The notes: generated from the sequence alone by a model not told the origin. A DNA stretch of 64,000 bases from Saprospiraceae bacterium (GCA_016710585.1 JADJVN010000003.1:341478-405477), one strand, 5' to 3'. Shown: positions 1 through 10,345, numbered from the stretch's first letter. Program-made: numbers and translations.

Positions 1-311
1 TAATTTCCAAAGAGTAAAAACGCTTTTCCTTCGAATAAGGACTTTAAATTAAATTTTAAAAAATCATGTTGATAAATATGATCTTTAATTTTTGGAATAT
101 GTTGTTCAAGATGTGCAACCATATCCTTATCAGCTTCAATCAATTTGTAATTCGGAATTTTATCCAGTAAATGATAGCTTAAAGCACCTTTGCCAGGCCC
201 CACTTCACAAAAATTTTCAATTTCTATCGATTTGAGCTGATCTATAATTTTGAGAATAATATCTTGGTTCGTAAGAAAGTGCTGACCAAATGATTTTTTA
301 GCATAAGCCAT
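1..311 (-). CDS. rsmA: 16S rRNA (adenine-N6)-dimethyltransferase RsmA/KsgA, N-terminal part
   Basis: The gene starts with ATG at 311 and runs off the left edge, leaving about 103 codons. The visible N-terminus begins MAYAKKSFGQHFL and continues with the SAM-binding motif EVGPGKGALS. Both are hallmarks of the RsmA/KsgA family, which dimethylates two adjacent adenines near the 3' end of 16S rRNA during small-subunit maturation. The motif order and spacing are normal. The C-terminal half, including the catalytic NLPY-type motif, lies outside the window. It is divergent from the surface-protein block that begins at 592. Confidence 0.93.
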   Translation of the reverse strand, partial: MAYAKKSFGQHFLTNQDIILKIIDQLKSIEIENFCEVGPGKGALSYHLLDKIPNYKLIEADKDMVAHLEQHIPKIKDHIYQHDFLKFNLKSLFEGKAFLLFGN

Positions 312-591
312 GAGACATATTTTTAAAAATTAATAATGCTATACATAAAGTCATAAAAGTAAGCATTAAAAAATTTCTATGTATACCAGACTTGTTTTTC
401 ATACAAAACATATTATTAAAAATTTTAAATTATTAATATTTTAAATATAATATTTTTAAAATATGAGTAAAATCGCAATTTTATTTAGAAATTCTCAAAA
501 AATCGGAATAATCTATTTAGTTTTACGCCCTGATAACTGGCTCAATTCACGATTGATTTAAATAAATTGATTGTATTAATATATTCGTTTT

Positions 592-3500
592 ATGAAAAAA
601 AGCAATACCTCCCCATTAAGAATTGGCTTATTCTATTTTATTGGAATCTTGTCTAGTTTTTATTGTTTAAATGCACAAAATCCAGCTTCTATATCGTTGG
701 TTAAGGCAAAACCGCCCTGTACTGTATCTCCAATCATTTCTTGTCCACCCAATGTGACAGTTTTACCAGGAGTGAGTAGTGATCCAAATGTTCATGGATG
801 TGCAACAGCTTTACCTGGTGCAAGAGATTGCAATCAACCTTTAGTGGAATATGTCGATAGATTAACTCAAGGCTCTTGCCCTGGGTCCGTCACAATACAA
901 CGATTATGGACAGCAACTGATCCTGAAGATGCAAACGTGAGGTCTTTTTGTATTCAATACATTACAAAAGAAGATAAGACTGCGCCTCAATTCTTGAATT
1001 GTCCAAAGGACACTACAATTTTATCGAATTCTAAATGTGTAGCAAGCTATACATGGATATCACCTTGGGTTACTGATGAGAGTGGTAAGTTCTCGCTTCA
1101 AAGTTCTCATATCAATGGAGACATGTTTCCTATTGGAGTAACGACAATCACTTTTACTGCAACAGATGAATGTGGAAATGTATCGAATTGTAGTTTTAAA
1201 CTAACAGTCATCAGCAACTGTTGCAATGTACCACCAATATTGACTTGTCCTGCTGAATATTATTCATGTATTGGTTCTAGTACTAATCCATCTGCAACAG
1301 GTGTAGCAACTAGTTCTAAAGCAAATCCTACATGTGCAGATGCGATAATTAGCTATACAGATCTCCTCTTAATTGATCAAGCATGTAACAAAAGAATACA
1401 AAGAACTTGGCTTGCTACAGATCCAAATAATGCTACACTTCAATCTTCATGCATCCAGTTTATTAATCTAAGAGATAATGAAGGCCCTGTTTTTGCAAAT
1501 TGTCCTAGCGATCAAAATTTAACAGCCAGAAATTCTGACTGCAAAGCAATAGCGACATGGACAGAGCCAATTGCAAATGATATATGTCCAGGGGCGATTA
1601 ATATTCAAGCATCTCATACTTCAGGATCATTATTTGATAAAGGAACCACAACAGTAACTTATACCGCAACAGATGCTTGTGGCAATGTTTCTACTTGTAC
1701 ATTTAATATCAATGTGTCTGGAAATTGCTTAGGATTACCACCAGTGATTCATTGTCCAGCAGATTTTGTAGCTTGCCCAAATTCTAGTAAAGAACCATCC
1801 GTAACTGGTATCGCTACGAGCACAGGAAATGTCAATGCAGTAGTAAGTTATGTAGATAGAATTTTAAGAACAGATCCATGTAATAGTCAAATTGAAAGAA
1901 AATGGCTATCAATTGATCCTACAAATACCACAATGCGAGATTCATGTCTACAGTTGCTCACTTTCATCGATACTTCTGGACCAAGATTTACTTTTTGTCC
2001 TACAGATTTTAGTATTGATCCTTCATCAAATTGTGTTGGTATGCCAATGTGGAATGAACCCATTGCAACTGATCCATGTGGCTCTGTATTCTTAAGTTCA
2101 AATTATAGATCAGGATCTAAATTTGGATTGGGAAATACATTGGTGATCTATACAGCAACTGATGATTGTGGCAATACAACTTCTTGTTGGTTTACTGTAA
2201 CGGTAAATGATAATTGTTGCAATAAACCACCTATCATCACTTGTCCAGCAGAATATCACGGATGTCCAAATACATCGATTCTACCTGCAACGACAGGCTC
2301 AGCATCAATGGCAGTTGGTCATGTGACATGTGGAAATCCAATATTGTCTTATACAGATGAGACAATATTTACATCAAATTGTAGTCTAAGAGTAAATAGA
2401 AAGTGGCTTGCAGTAGATCCAAGCAATAGTAGTTTGCGAGATTCTTGTTATCAGGTAATCGATTTATCAGATCGTGAAGCACCAATATTTACATCATGTC
2501 CAGTGGACTTTACGATCGATCCTGGATCAGATTGTATCGCTATGCCAATGTGGGCAGAGCCTACAGTAACAGACGATTGTGGAGGAACAATAAATCTCAG
2601 TTCAAACTATAGATCAGGATCTAAGTTTGGATTAGGCAATACATTGATCGTCTATACAGCAACCGATGCTTGTGGTAATTCCAAAACTTGTTGGTTTACA
2701 GTAACAGTAAATGACAACTGTTGTAACAAACCACCAGTCATCACTTGCCCTGTGGAATATCGTTCTTGTCCAAATACATCAATTCTACCAGCTTCAACAG
2801 GATCTGCAACAGTGGCAGTAGGTCATGTCACTTGTGGAAACCCAATATTGACTTATACTGATGAGACAGTTTTTACATCGAATTGTAGTCTAAGAGTAAA
2901 TAGAAAGTGGCTAGCAGTAGATCCAAGCAATAGTAGTTTGCGAGATTCTTGTTATCAGATCATCGATTTATCAGATCGTGATGCACCAATATTTACATCA
3001 TGTCCAGTGGACTTTACAATCGATCCAGGATCAGATTGTATCGCTATGCCAATGTGGGCAGAGCCTACAGTAACAGACGATTGTGGAGGAACAATAAGTC
3101 TGAGTTCAAACTATAGATCAGGATCTAAGTTTGGATTGGGCAATACATTGATAGTCTATACAGCAACCGATGCTTGTGGAAATTCCAAAACTTGTTGGTT
3201 TACAGTAACAGTAAATGATAATTGTTGTAATAAACCACCTGTAATTAATTGCCCAGCAGAATATCGCGGATGTCCAAATACTTCAATCTTACCAGCCACA
3301 ACTGGTTCTGCAACAGTTGTAGTAGGTCATGTAACATGTGGAAATCCAATATTGACATATACAGATGAGACGATTTTTACATCAAATTGTAGTCTTAGAG
3401 TAAATAGAAAATGGCTAGCAGTAGATCCAAGCAATAGTAGTTTGCGTGACTCATGTTATCAGATCATTGATTTATCCGATCGCATAGTTCCAACGATTCA

Positions 3501-5676
3501 TAATTGTCCAGCAAATATTTCTCTAGATCCAAATTATGATTGTACGAATAATGTCAACTGGACACCACCGACCGTTACAGATAATTGTAATGGTGCAGTG
3601 ACTTTAAATTCAAATTATTTGCCAGGTTCAAGTTTTCCAAGGGGAACAACTCAAGTATTATATACTGCAACAGATGCATGTGGCAATACTTCAAGCTGTA
3701 CTTTTAGCGTCACCATAACAGAGAATTGTTGTGATAGAAATCCAGTAATAACTTGTCCCCCTGCCTATACAAATTGCCCTTCAAGTTCATTAGATCCTTC
3801 AGTTACTGGAACAGCAACTGCTTTGAAAGGAAAACCAACTTGTGATCAGCCAGTCGTTACGTACCGAGATAGTGTCTTGACAAATGGTCCATGCACAGGA
3901 GCTATTAAAATGATAAGAATCTGGACAGCGACGGATCCAAGGATACCTAGCTTAAGAGCAGTTTGTCATCAAGAAATTGAATTAAAAGATAATGTATCAC
4001 CTAGATTTAGTTCTACTCCACCAAATCAAACCATCGATGCAGATGGCGATTGTGAGGTTGAAGTGAATTGGATACCACCGACAGCTACAGACAACTGTGG
4101 TGTTGCATCAATAACATCTACACATAGACCAGGCGATCTCTTTACTTCGGGAATCACAGTGGTAAAATATTATGTTACCGATAATTGTGGAAGAAAGGAT
4201 TCTGTAAGTTTTACAATTAAAATTACAGGAAACGAAATTCACCTTACTTGTCCTAATGATACTATGGTGACTAGGAAAGATCCATATTTACCGGGTGAAG
4301 TGGTATGTTGGAATTTACCAACTGCTCATTATTGTAAGCCATGTAAAGACAGTATTCCTGGGTATATCTATATGGGAGAATACAAAGGTCATCGATATTT
4401 TTGTTCTAAAGCTCCTGAAACATGGGAGAATGCAAGGATTCTATGTGAGCTAGCAGGAGGAAAACTAGCTTCAATCAATGATGCGGGAGAAAATGCATAC
4501 GTATCTAGCAAATTAATGGGTCTTACTGCTTGGATAGGTGGAAATGATAGAACCACAGAAGGACGTTTTGTTTGGGATAACCGAGATCCATTTGTTTATA
4601 AAAATTGGTTAACAGGTCAACCAGACAATGCGGGAAATCAAGATTATATCGAGATGAGACCAGACGGAAAGTGGAACGATCAATTTGGAACTATAGCTAA
4701 TGAATTTATCTGTGAAATTCCATGTTATGAGCTGAGACAAATTGAAGGTCCAGATAGATGTAGTCTATTGCCTTGTGGCACAAATAGAATTACTTATGTT
4801 GCCACAAAAGATGGTGTTGATGATACTTGTTCATTTAATGTAGTAGTGAAGTGTGATTCCTTAAGTTTATATTGTGAAGGAAGAGCATTGTCTAGTAGTT
4901 ATACATGGATCGACCAAGTAAAATTTGCAGGAATAGATAATACATCTGGAGCAAATGGTGGATATAAATTATTTACCAGTCCTTGTGGATCCATTACAGC
5001 AGGAAATAATTACAACATTAGTCTAAACCCAGGATATTCTGGAACGACATATAATGTTTATTGGAGAGTGTGGATCGATTACAACGCAGATAGTTTGTGG
5101 AATAACACCACAGAATTGGTTGCACAAGGTTTTGGCGTATCGGTACTCAATGGTATGATTTCTATTCCAAATGGCTTAAATGCAGAAAGAGTAAGGATGA
5201 GGGTCTCTATGGCTTATGGTGGTTATCCTGTTTCAGCATGTAGTTCATTTTTACACGGCGAAGTTGAAGACTATTGTATTTCTATCAATGGTGGATTTAC
5301 AAATGGTGGAAGTACTGGATTGACAAAACAAACAACCATCCTCAGCTGCGAAAAAAATTGTGATCAAGAAATCAAAACACAGATACCAAACACTAATCAT
5401 GCTCAATTGGGAGAGATTGAATTTGTGACTATGAGTTCGGTTATATTATTTCCAAATCCAGCAAATGATGAGATAAAAATTGAGATTCAGAATAATGAAT
5501 TTGATCATATTTCGATTTATGATGCCAAAGGTAAATTGGTGTCTAACAAAGAACTTGAAGAGTATTTCAAATCCTATAAACTCAATACTAAAAATTTTAG
5601 TAATGGAGTATATCATTTGATTTTAGATACTAAAAATGGTGAAAAAATCACGAAGCGATTTTCGATACAACATTAA
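592..5676 (+). CDS. Giant secreted HYR-repeat / C-type lectin / GEVED protein with T9SS type A sorting domain
   Basis: This is a 1694-residue extracellular protein. Residues 1-29 are a signal peptide ending in LNAQ. Residues ~50-1230 are about seven tandem units of ~168 residues. Each unit has a cysteine-rich part (CCNxPPxITCPAEY) and a HYR-like beta-sandwich ending in TATDACGN. Residues ~1257-1378 are a C-type lectin-like domain with WIGGNDRTTEG, QPDN and WND, the last two placed like Ca2+/sugar-binding residues. Residues ~1490-1560 are a GEVED domain, and ~1615-1694 are a type A sorting domain (LFPNPANDEIKIEI). T9SS cargo of this kind is exported to the surface. Adhesion or glycan binding is an inference from the lectin and HYR domains. 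A strong hairpin terminator follows the stop. Confidence 0.9.
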   Translation: MKKSNTSPLRIGLFYFIGILSSFYCLNAQNPASISLVKAKPPCTVSPIISCPPNVTVLPGVSSDPNVHGCATALPGARDCNQPLVEYVDRLTQGSCPGSVTIQRLWTATDPEDANVRSFCIQYITKEDKTAPQFLNCPKDTTILSNSKCVASYTWISPWVTDESGKFSLQSSHINGDMFPIGVTTITFTATDECGNVSNCSFKLTVISNCCNVPPILTCPAEYYSCIGSSTNPSATGVATSSKANPTCADAIISYTDLLLIDQACNKRIQRTWLATDPNNATLQSSCIQFINLRDNEGPVFANCPSDQNLTARNSDCKAIATWTEPIANDICPGAINIQASHTSGSLFDKGTTTVTYTATDACGNVSTCTFNINVSGNCLGLPPVIHCPADFVACPNSSKEPSVTGIATSTGNVNAVVSYVDRILRTDPCNSQIERKWLSIDPTNTTMRDSCLQLLTFIDTSGPRFTFCPTDFSIDPSSNCVGMPMWNEPIATDPCGSVFLSSNYRSGSKFGLGNTLVIYTATDDCGNTTSCWFTVTVNDNCCNKPPIITCPAEYHGCPNTSILPATTGSASMAVGHVTCGNPILSYTDETIFTSNCSLRVNRKWLAVDPSNSSLRDSCYQVIDLSDREAPIFTSCPVDFTIDPGSDCIAMPMWAEPTVTDDCGGTINLSSNYRSGSKFGLGNTLIVYTATDACGNSKTCWFTVTVNDNCCNKPPVITCPVEYRSCPNTSILPASTGSATVAVGHVTCGNPILTYTDETVFTSNCSLRVNRKWLAVDPSNSSLRDSCYQIIDLSDRDAPIFTSCPVDFTIDPGSDCIAMPMWAEPTVTDDCGGTISLSSNYRSGSKFGLGNTLIVYTATDACGNSKTCWFTVTVNDNCCNKPPVINCPAEYRGCPNTSILPATTGSATVVVGHVTCGNPILTYTDETIFTSNCSLRVNRKWLAVDPSNSSLRDSCYQIIDLSDRIVPTIHNCPANISLDPNYDCTNNVNWTPPTVTDNCNGAVTLNSNYLPGSSFPRGTTQVLYTATDACGNTSSCTFSVTITENCCDRNPVITCPPAYTNCPSSSLDPSVTGTATALKGKPTCDQPVVTYRDSVLTNGPCTGAIKMIRIWTATDPRIPSLRAVCHQEIELKDNVSPRFSSTPPNQTIDADGDCEVEVNWIPPTATDNCGVASITSTHRPGDLFTSGITVVKYYVTDNCGRKDSVSFTIKITGNEIHLTCPNDTMVTRKDPYLPGEVVCWNLPTAHYCKPCKDSIPGYIYMGEYKGHRYFCSKAPETWENARILCELAGGKLASINDAGENAYVSSKLMGLTAWIGGNDRTTEGRFVWDNRDPFVYKNWLTGQPDNAGNQDYIEMRPDGKWNDQFGTIANEFICEIPCYELRQIEGPDRCSLLPCGTNRITYVATKDGVDDTCSFNVVVKCDSLSLYCEGRALSSSYTWIDQVKFAGIDNTSGANGGYKLFTSPCGSITAGNNYNISLNPGYSGTTYNVYWRVWIDYNADSLWNNTTELVAQGFGVSVLNGMISIPNGLNAERVRMRVSMAYGGYPVSACSSFLHGEVEDYCISINGGFTNGGSTGLTKQTTILSCEKNCDQEIKTQIPNTNHAQLGEIEFVTMSSVILFPNPANDEIKIEIQNNEFDHISIYDAKGKLVSNKELEEYFKSYKLNTKNFSNGVYHLILDTKNGEKITKRFSIQH
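2221..3483 (+). repeat. 504-bp tandem repeats (about 2.5 copies) inside the HYR gene
   Basis: Copies begin at 2221, 2725 and 3229, an exact spacing of 504 bp (168 codons). The third copy loses similarity near 3483. Copies are nearly identical at DNA level, including shared stretches around CNPILTYTDET and GSKFGLGNTL. The flanking units of the same protein are clearly older and more diverged. The in-frame period and high identity point to recent duplication or gene conversion, and the number of copies may vary between strains. Confidence 0.9.
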
Positions 5677-5710
5677 TAGTGATCATCTTAGAAAAGGTAT
5701 GAAGCAAACA

Positions 5711-5743
5711 GAAGTCGTCTCTTGGGACGACTTTTGTTTTTTT
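5711..5743 (+). terminator. Intrinsic terminator after the HYR gene
   Basis: An 8-bp perfect stem (AAGTCGTC / GACGACTT, arms 5712-5719 and 5726-5733) with a 6-nt loop is followed by a T-rich tract. It sits about 35 nt past the stop at 5676 and separates the HYR gene from the lipoprotein gene at 5790. Confidence 0.85.
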
Positions 5744-5789
5744 GGAACTATTTAAATTTAACTTTGGTTGATAATAAAAATTAGTAAAA

Positions 5790-6428
5790 ATGGTCAATAA
5801 GCAATTATCAAGTCTTTTCTTTTTAGCCTTGTTGTTTTTTGTAAATTGCAGTTCTGCAACTGCGCCAAAAAAGAGTTTATCAGGTTCTTATACTGTCAAT
5901 GTAGAAATTAAAGATCTGAATATTAATAAAGATCAAATTCAGAATTCCATAAAGGAAGGAATGCAATCGATGAAATCTGAATTAAACTCAGATAAAGTAA
6001 AGTCTGAATTGAGTACAGAAAATATAGATACTAGCACTGTGGAAGGAAAAATCGAATATGCTGCAAAAAATTTTGCTAAAGGTATGAGTGGCTTTGGTGA
6101 AATGATGGCACAACTTGGTGCGGATTTATCATCACTATCACTATCTGCAATAGATGGGCTTTTTGATCAAACAAATGGCTTGACAAAAAACATGAATGCA
6201 GATGTAGAGTTAAAAGAAGATGGCAGTGTTAAAATAACAGGAAATCCAATATTAAAATTCATCGCAGCTCAGCTTACATGGGATCTAGAAGGAGATTATT
6301 TTATTTTAAAAAATGATAAAGGCGAAGTAGAGCAAAAGCTGTTGATAAGTGATAAAACTTCAGAGGGTTTTATGCTGTCAAACGAAGGCGTAAAATTGGT
6401 TTTGAAGAAGAAAGCGATGAAGATTTAA
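5790..6428 (+). CDS. Lipoprotein of unknown function with lipocalin-like C-terminal half
   Basis: The 212-residue protein has a lipoprotein signal peptide with lipobox FFVNC-SS, so the mature N-terminal Cys would be about residue 20. The middle (about 40-130) is helical and rich in Lys, Glu and Ser, and includes EGMQSMKSELNSDKVKSEL. The C-terminal ~80 residues alternate hydrophobic and charged positions in beta-strand fashion (VELKEDGSVKITGN, YFILKNDKGEVEQKLLISD), which resembles a lipocalin-like fold. I do not recognise a named family. It is transcribed after the terminator of the HYR gene and converges with the next gene on the minus strand. Confidence 0.75.
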   Translation: MVNKQLSSLFFLALLFFVNCSSATAPKKSLSGSYTVNVEIKDLNINKDQIQNSIKEGMQSMKSELNSDKVKSELSTENIDTSTVEGKIEYAAKNFAKGMSGFGEMMAQLGADLSSLSLSAIDGLFDQTNGLTKNMNADVELKEDGSVKITGNPILKFIAAQLTWDLEGDYFILKNDKGEVEQKLLISDKTSEGFMLSNEGVKLVLKKKAMKI

Positions 6429-6451
6429 GAATAGTCTCATTTTTTTTCTGC

Positions 6452-7861
6452 TTAATTCATCAGCTCTGTACATTTATCCAATAACCATTTGCGCTCTGTA
6501 AATTTTTCTTCGCTATTAATTTGAGAATAGAGTGTTTTAATTTGTTTGGTTTCGTGTATATTAATTTTGAATAATTTGGAGCAATAACTGACAAATTTTT
6601 TATAATGCTCGGAATGATAGCCAAATTGATTTTTGCGCCTCATGAATGTGTCCATACTTTGAAGTTGATAACTGGCTAGATCTATTTCTTTAATTTCGAA
6701 GAATATTTTTATTCGCTCTAGCCTACAAGCCAATTCAAGTAATACATCATTGAAGCTTAAATTATTCAGGATATTCAATGCCTCATTGAAATATTTTTGC
6801 TCACTGTTCCATCGAGCCAATTCCAATAAGTAAATCGAATTTCGATATTTTATTTCAATGAATTTTTTGTTTGATTCTAGAAAGTGTTTTACCCATGAAA
6901 ATTCTTTTAGTTTTAAACCATTCTCTGCAATATTTCTATAAGTGAATCGAGACATGGATCCAAATTCAATTAAGTAGTCTTTATCTAAACATCTTTTATA
7001 AATATCAAAAAGGAGTTCAAGGTAATTCTGTTGACCTAAGTTTGCTTTGCGAATGCAATAATTCAAAGAGGTGATATAGTTTTCCTTGAGTTCTTGATGA
7101 GAAAATTCATTTTCATGATTGAATAAAATATGAAGAGCCTTTTGAAAATAGGCTTCATTTCCTGATTGTAATTGCGATAGATGAGTAAAATAATAGAATC
7201 CAAGAACCGGAATTTTATATAATTCATTTGTATCAATATGTGTTGTAATATCTGATAGAAATGGAAAGTTTATTTCCATTTTATGAATAGTCTTCAAAGT
7301 ATTGCATCTGCAACTATGTTTTAATTTTTTTATATAATATGGGATTTCAATATAGTCGAGAATTTTATCCATTTGATAATCTTCTTGTCTTCGGTTGGTA
7401 ACTTGCCATTCATAAATTTCTTGTGAGATATCATATTGGTAGTCATAAAAATGATCATTTCTGATTGACGAATTCTCAAGATTTTCCTTGATTTCATTTA
7501 TGGAATGATCAAAGCGTTTTTGAAGATGAGAAGATCGATAAAAATGAGTTAGATATAGTGGTTTTAACTCTTGGTCTCTGCTGAGTTCTAAAGCAATAAA
7601 TTGTTCAGCAAGTGCAAATAATTGACTCAAGGTAAGTCTCCATTTGGAACTATTATAGTCAGTGTTGTTGAAGATTTTATTATATATGGCAATTGGGTTC
7701 AGCTCAGAATTCAGATCAAAAAGAACTAATTCGATTTCTTTTAAGAAGTCAATCAAAGTCAAATTGCCATTGAAATATGGTGATTTGACAAATAAAAGAA
7801 ATGATTTTCGCTGTTTTGGCGTAAATTTAGAGTACAGTGAGATAAATTTTCCTGTTTTCAT
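6452..7861 (-). CDS. Hypothetical helical protein, 469 aa
   Basis: I do not recognise a characterised family. No signal peptide or membrane segment is visible, so it is probably cytoplasmic. The sequence is dominated by amphipathic helices rich in Leu, Phe, Tyr, Lys and Glu, consistent with a TPR-like or other helical-repeat solenoid. The N-terminal stretch FTPKQRKSFLLFVKSPYFN resembles openings of uncharacterised Bacteroidota proteins. It is monocistronic. A TATATTTG box lies about 26 nt upstream of the start. Confidence 0.7.
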   Translation of the reverse strand: MKTGKFISLYSKFTPKQRKSFLLFVKSPYFNGNLTLIDFLKEIELVLFDLNSELNPIAIYNKIFNNTDYNSSKWRLTLSQLFALAEQFIALELSRDQELKPLYLTHFYRSSHLQKRFDHSINEIKENLENSSIRNDHFYDYQYDISQEIYEWQVTNRRQEDYQMDKILDYIEIPYYIKKLKHSCRCNTLKTIHKMEINFPFLSDITTHIDTNELYKIPVLGFYYFTHLSQLQSGNEAYFQKALHILFNHENEFSHQELKENYITSLNYCIRKANLGQQNYLELLFDIYKRCLDKDYLIEFGSMSRFTYRNIAENGLKLKEFSWVKHFLESNKKFIEIKYRNSIYLLELARWNSEQKYFNEALNILNNLSFNDVLLELACRLERIKIFFEIKEIDLASYQLQSMDTFMRRKNQFGYHSEHYKKFVSYCSKLFKINIHETKQIKTLYSQINSEEKFTERKWLLDKCTELMN

Positions 7862-7886
7862 ATTGTGTTTAATTATATGTGTTGTA

Positions 7887-7917
7887 CAAATATATTTTTA
7901 ATGCATTGATAATCAAT
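7887..7917 (-). promoter_or_regulatory. Bacteroidota-type promoter for the 6452-7861 gene
   Basis: On the minus strand the sequence reads ATTG-N19-TATATTTG, with -7 box 7887-7894 and -33 core TTG in 7914-7917. This fits the TTTG-N17-23-TANNTTTG consensus of the phylum's primary sigma factor and lies about 26 nt before the ATG. Confidence 0.5.
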
Positions 7918-8019
7918 TATATAATTAATATTTTAATTAAAAATGCTATACAAATTTAATAAATTGTATTTGTCATAGTGAAATTATTATCGTCCTTTTG
8001 TAACATAAATACATATCCA

Positions 8020-10227
8020 ATGAAAAAATTACTCAAATTGCTCGTTTTAGCTTATTTATTTGGAGGAAACACCATCATGAATGCTCAGGATTCTATGAAA
8101 GCTAATATCTATTTGGAGCAAAAAATTGAAGGAGATACATTGAAACTGAGTATAGCGGGCAGCAATTTAGGAGAGATTGTTTCATTTCGGTTTGGTATTG
8201 AGTTTGACTCTGCTGCACTCAGTTATGTGAGTCTTGAAAGCGATATTTTAACTATTGATCCAACCAATGTTGAATTTGATCAAACTATAAATGTATTAAA
8301 AGGAGGCTGGTCGTCACCCCAAGCTGGTGGTTATACCTTCTCTGATTATAAATCATTTATTACATTAATCTTTTATAGAAAATTAGACAGAGAAAGGTAT
8401 TGTTTTACTTTTGCTGAAGCTAAATACCGATTTGAATTTCTTAATGAGTTTTATACACTTAAAGTTGAAAAATATGGTTCTTGTGATCCTTTTGACTTGG
8501 GGTATGGATTTGCAAAAGGAATAGTGTCCAATCACCCAAATGATTCTTGCATTGATCTCATTACAAACAAAGCAATATCGAATGCAACAGTAAAATTCAC
8601 TAAAGGAAATAATTCTTATTATACCAAGACAGATGAGCAGGGTGCTTTTAGTAAAATGCTTCCTGCAGGAGATCTTGAAATGGAAGTCACTGGGCCCAAT
8701 GATTATTTTGCCCCTTGTCATAGTGTACAGACTATTCGAATCGACAGTGCTAAAACGAATAGTTCAATAAGAGAGACATTTATACGAAGCATTAATTGTC
8801 CTGATATGAATGTCAATCTTTCTGCTGCATTTTTGCGAGCTTGTGTGGAGAATTCTGTCAAACTCTCTTATAAAAATCAGGGCACAATTACCGCACAAAA
8901 TGCTTATGTAATCCTAAGTTTGGATGATTCTCTCAGTTTGGTTTCCGCAACAAAATCTTATACATCATTGGGTGCTCAAAACTTTAGATTTGATCTTGGA
9001 AATGTTGAATCACTAGAAGCCGGAGAAATCACATTAAGTATTTTACCTACTTGTGCTCTTGATTGGAGAAATAGAACCCTGTGTATGGAGGCTGAAATAT
9101 TCCCAGATACAATATGTATTCAGAGTTCATTATGGAATGGCGCTAATATCAAACTACAATCTAAATGTGAAAATAATGAAGTAAAATTCACCGTCATCAA
9201 CAATGGACTTGCTGATATTTCTGATCTAGCATTTGCAACGATTGAAGACGATCTTATGCCTGGCATTAATGGAAAAATGGATTTGAAAAAAGGAGAGTCC
9301 AAAGAATTCAAATATCCTGCCAATGGAAGAACTATAAGAATGATCATCGACACACTTACTCATCATCCATACCAAAATAAATTTACTAAGGCCGTTGAAG
9401 GATGTGGTACAAATAGTCAAGGAACTATTTCCACTGGATTCGTCAATGCTTTTCTGCAAGGTGATGAATCTCCGCGATATGATATTGAGTGTCATGAAAT
9501 TCGAAGATCATTTGATCCTAATGATAAAATGGCAATACCTACAGGCTATGAGAACACTCATTTAATTGAGAAAGGACAAAGGCTAGAATATAAGATCAGA
9601 TTTCAAAATACTGGAAATGATACTGCATTCAAAATTGTGATCGTCGATACACTAAGCCAAAATCTAGATCTCAGTACATTAGAGATACTTGGAGCAAGCC
9701 ATCCATTTACTTGGGATTTGCTGCGTTATAATATTTTGCGATTTAATTTTTTTCCTATAAAATTGGTCGATAGTATGAGCAATGAACCAGCATCTCATGG
9801 CTTTGTAAAATATGCGATCAAGACAAAAGAACAATTAGCACTGGGCAGTACTATTGAGAATACAGCTTATATTTATTTTGACTTTAATCCAGCTATTGTA
9901 ACCAACCAAACCTTGCACACCATAGGGAATCCAAGCATTACTGCAATATTTGATGAACCAGCAACAATGCAAAAAGTAAAGGCTTATCCAAACCCATTTC
10001 ACACTACTGTTCAGTTTGAATTGAAAGAAGAACTGAGTCGTTTAGACAATATAAAGATTGAACTTTTGGATGGAATGGGAAAACGAATTTTAATCAAAAA
10101 TTTTAATCATAAAACAATCAGTCTTCATGCCAATGAATTGCCCAATTCTAATATTATTTTCTTCAAAGTTTATAATAATGACAAAGTGATATCAACAGGA
10201 AAATTAATACAAGTCAAATCCAACTAA
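8020..10227 (+). CDS. Secreted protein with DUF11-like repeat and T9SS type A sorting domain
   Basis: I choose the ATG at 8020 rather than the GTG at 7978. It begins a normal signal peptide (MKKLLKLLVLAYLFGG, cleavage after NAQ), giving 735 residues. The N-terminal ~150 residues resemble a cohesin-like beta-sandwich (GSNLGEIVSFRFGIEFDSAAL). Next comes a carboxypeptidase-regulatory-like domain around 170-240 (AISNATVKFTKGNNSYYTKT). A conserved DUF11/DUF7619-type region follows at about 500-640 (RRSFDPNDKMAIPTGY, FQNTGNDTAFKIVIVDTLS, AYIYFDFNPAIVTN). The C-terminus is a type A sorting domain (AYPNPFHTTVQFEL). It is probably surface-attached. No catalytic domain is visible. Confidence 0.87.
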   Translation: MKKLLKLLVLAYLFGGNTIMNAQDSMKANIYLEQKIEGDTLKLSIAGSNLGEIVSFRFGIEFDSAALSYVSLESDILTIDPTNVEFDQTINVLKGGWSSPQAGGYTFSDYKSFITLIFYRKLDRERYCFTFAEAKYRFEFLNEFYTLKVEKYGSCDPFDLGYGFAKGIVSNHPNDSCIDLITNKAISNATVKFTKGNNSYYTKTDEQGAFSKMLPAGDLEMEVTGPNDYFAPCHSVQTIRIDSAKTNSSIRETFIRSINCPDMNVNLSAAFLRACVENSVKLSYKNQGTITAQNAYVILSLDDSLSLVSATKSYTSLGAQNFRFDLGNVESLEAGEITLSILPTCALDWRNRTLCMEAEIFPDTICIQSSLWNGANIKLQSKCENNEVKFTVINNGLADISDLAFATIEDDLMPGINGKMDLKKGESKEFKYPANGRTIRMIIDTLTHHPYQNKFTKAVEGCGTNSQGTISTGFVNAFLQGDESPRYDIECHEIRRSFDPNDKMAIPTGYENTHLIEKGQRLEYKIRFQNTGNDTAFKIVIVDTLSQNLDLSTLEILGASHPFTWDLLRYNILRFNFFPIKLVDSMSNEPASHGFVKYAIKTKEQLALGSTIENTAYIYFDFNPAIVTNQTLHTIGNPSITAIFDEPATMQKVKAYPNPFHTTVQFELKEELSRLDNIKIELLDGMGKRILIKNFNHKTISLHANELPNSNIIFFKVYNNDKVISTGKLIQVKSN

Positions 10228-10345
10228 TATGATTTCGTTGAGATATTTTTTTAGAAAAATTGCTAGTAAAAATTATCAAGCAAACGAAACCAAAAATGAC
10301 TCTAATGAAAAATCATTGATCTATTGATTCTACATATAAATCAAA

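Noticed and set aside
1892..2095. Short plus-strand ORF inside the HYR gene
   Set aside because: It is a shadow frame within a clearly coding gene, with no family motif of its own.
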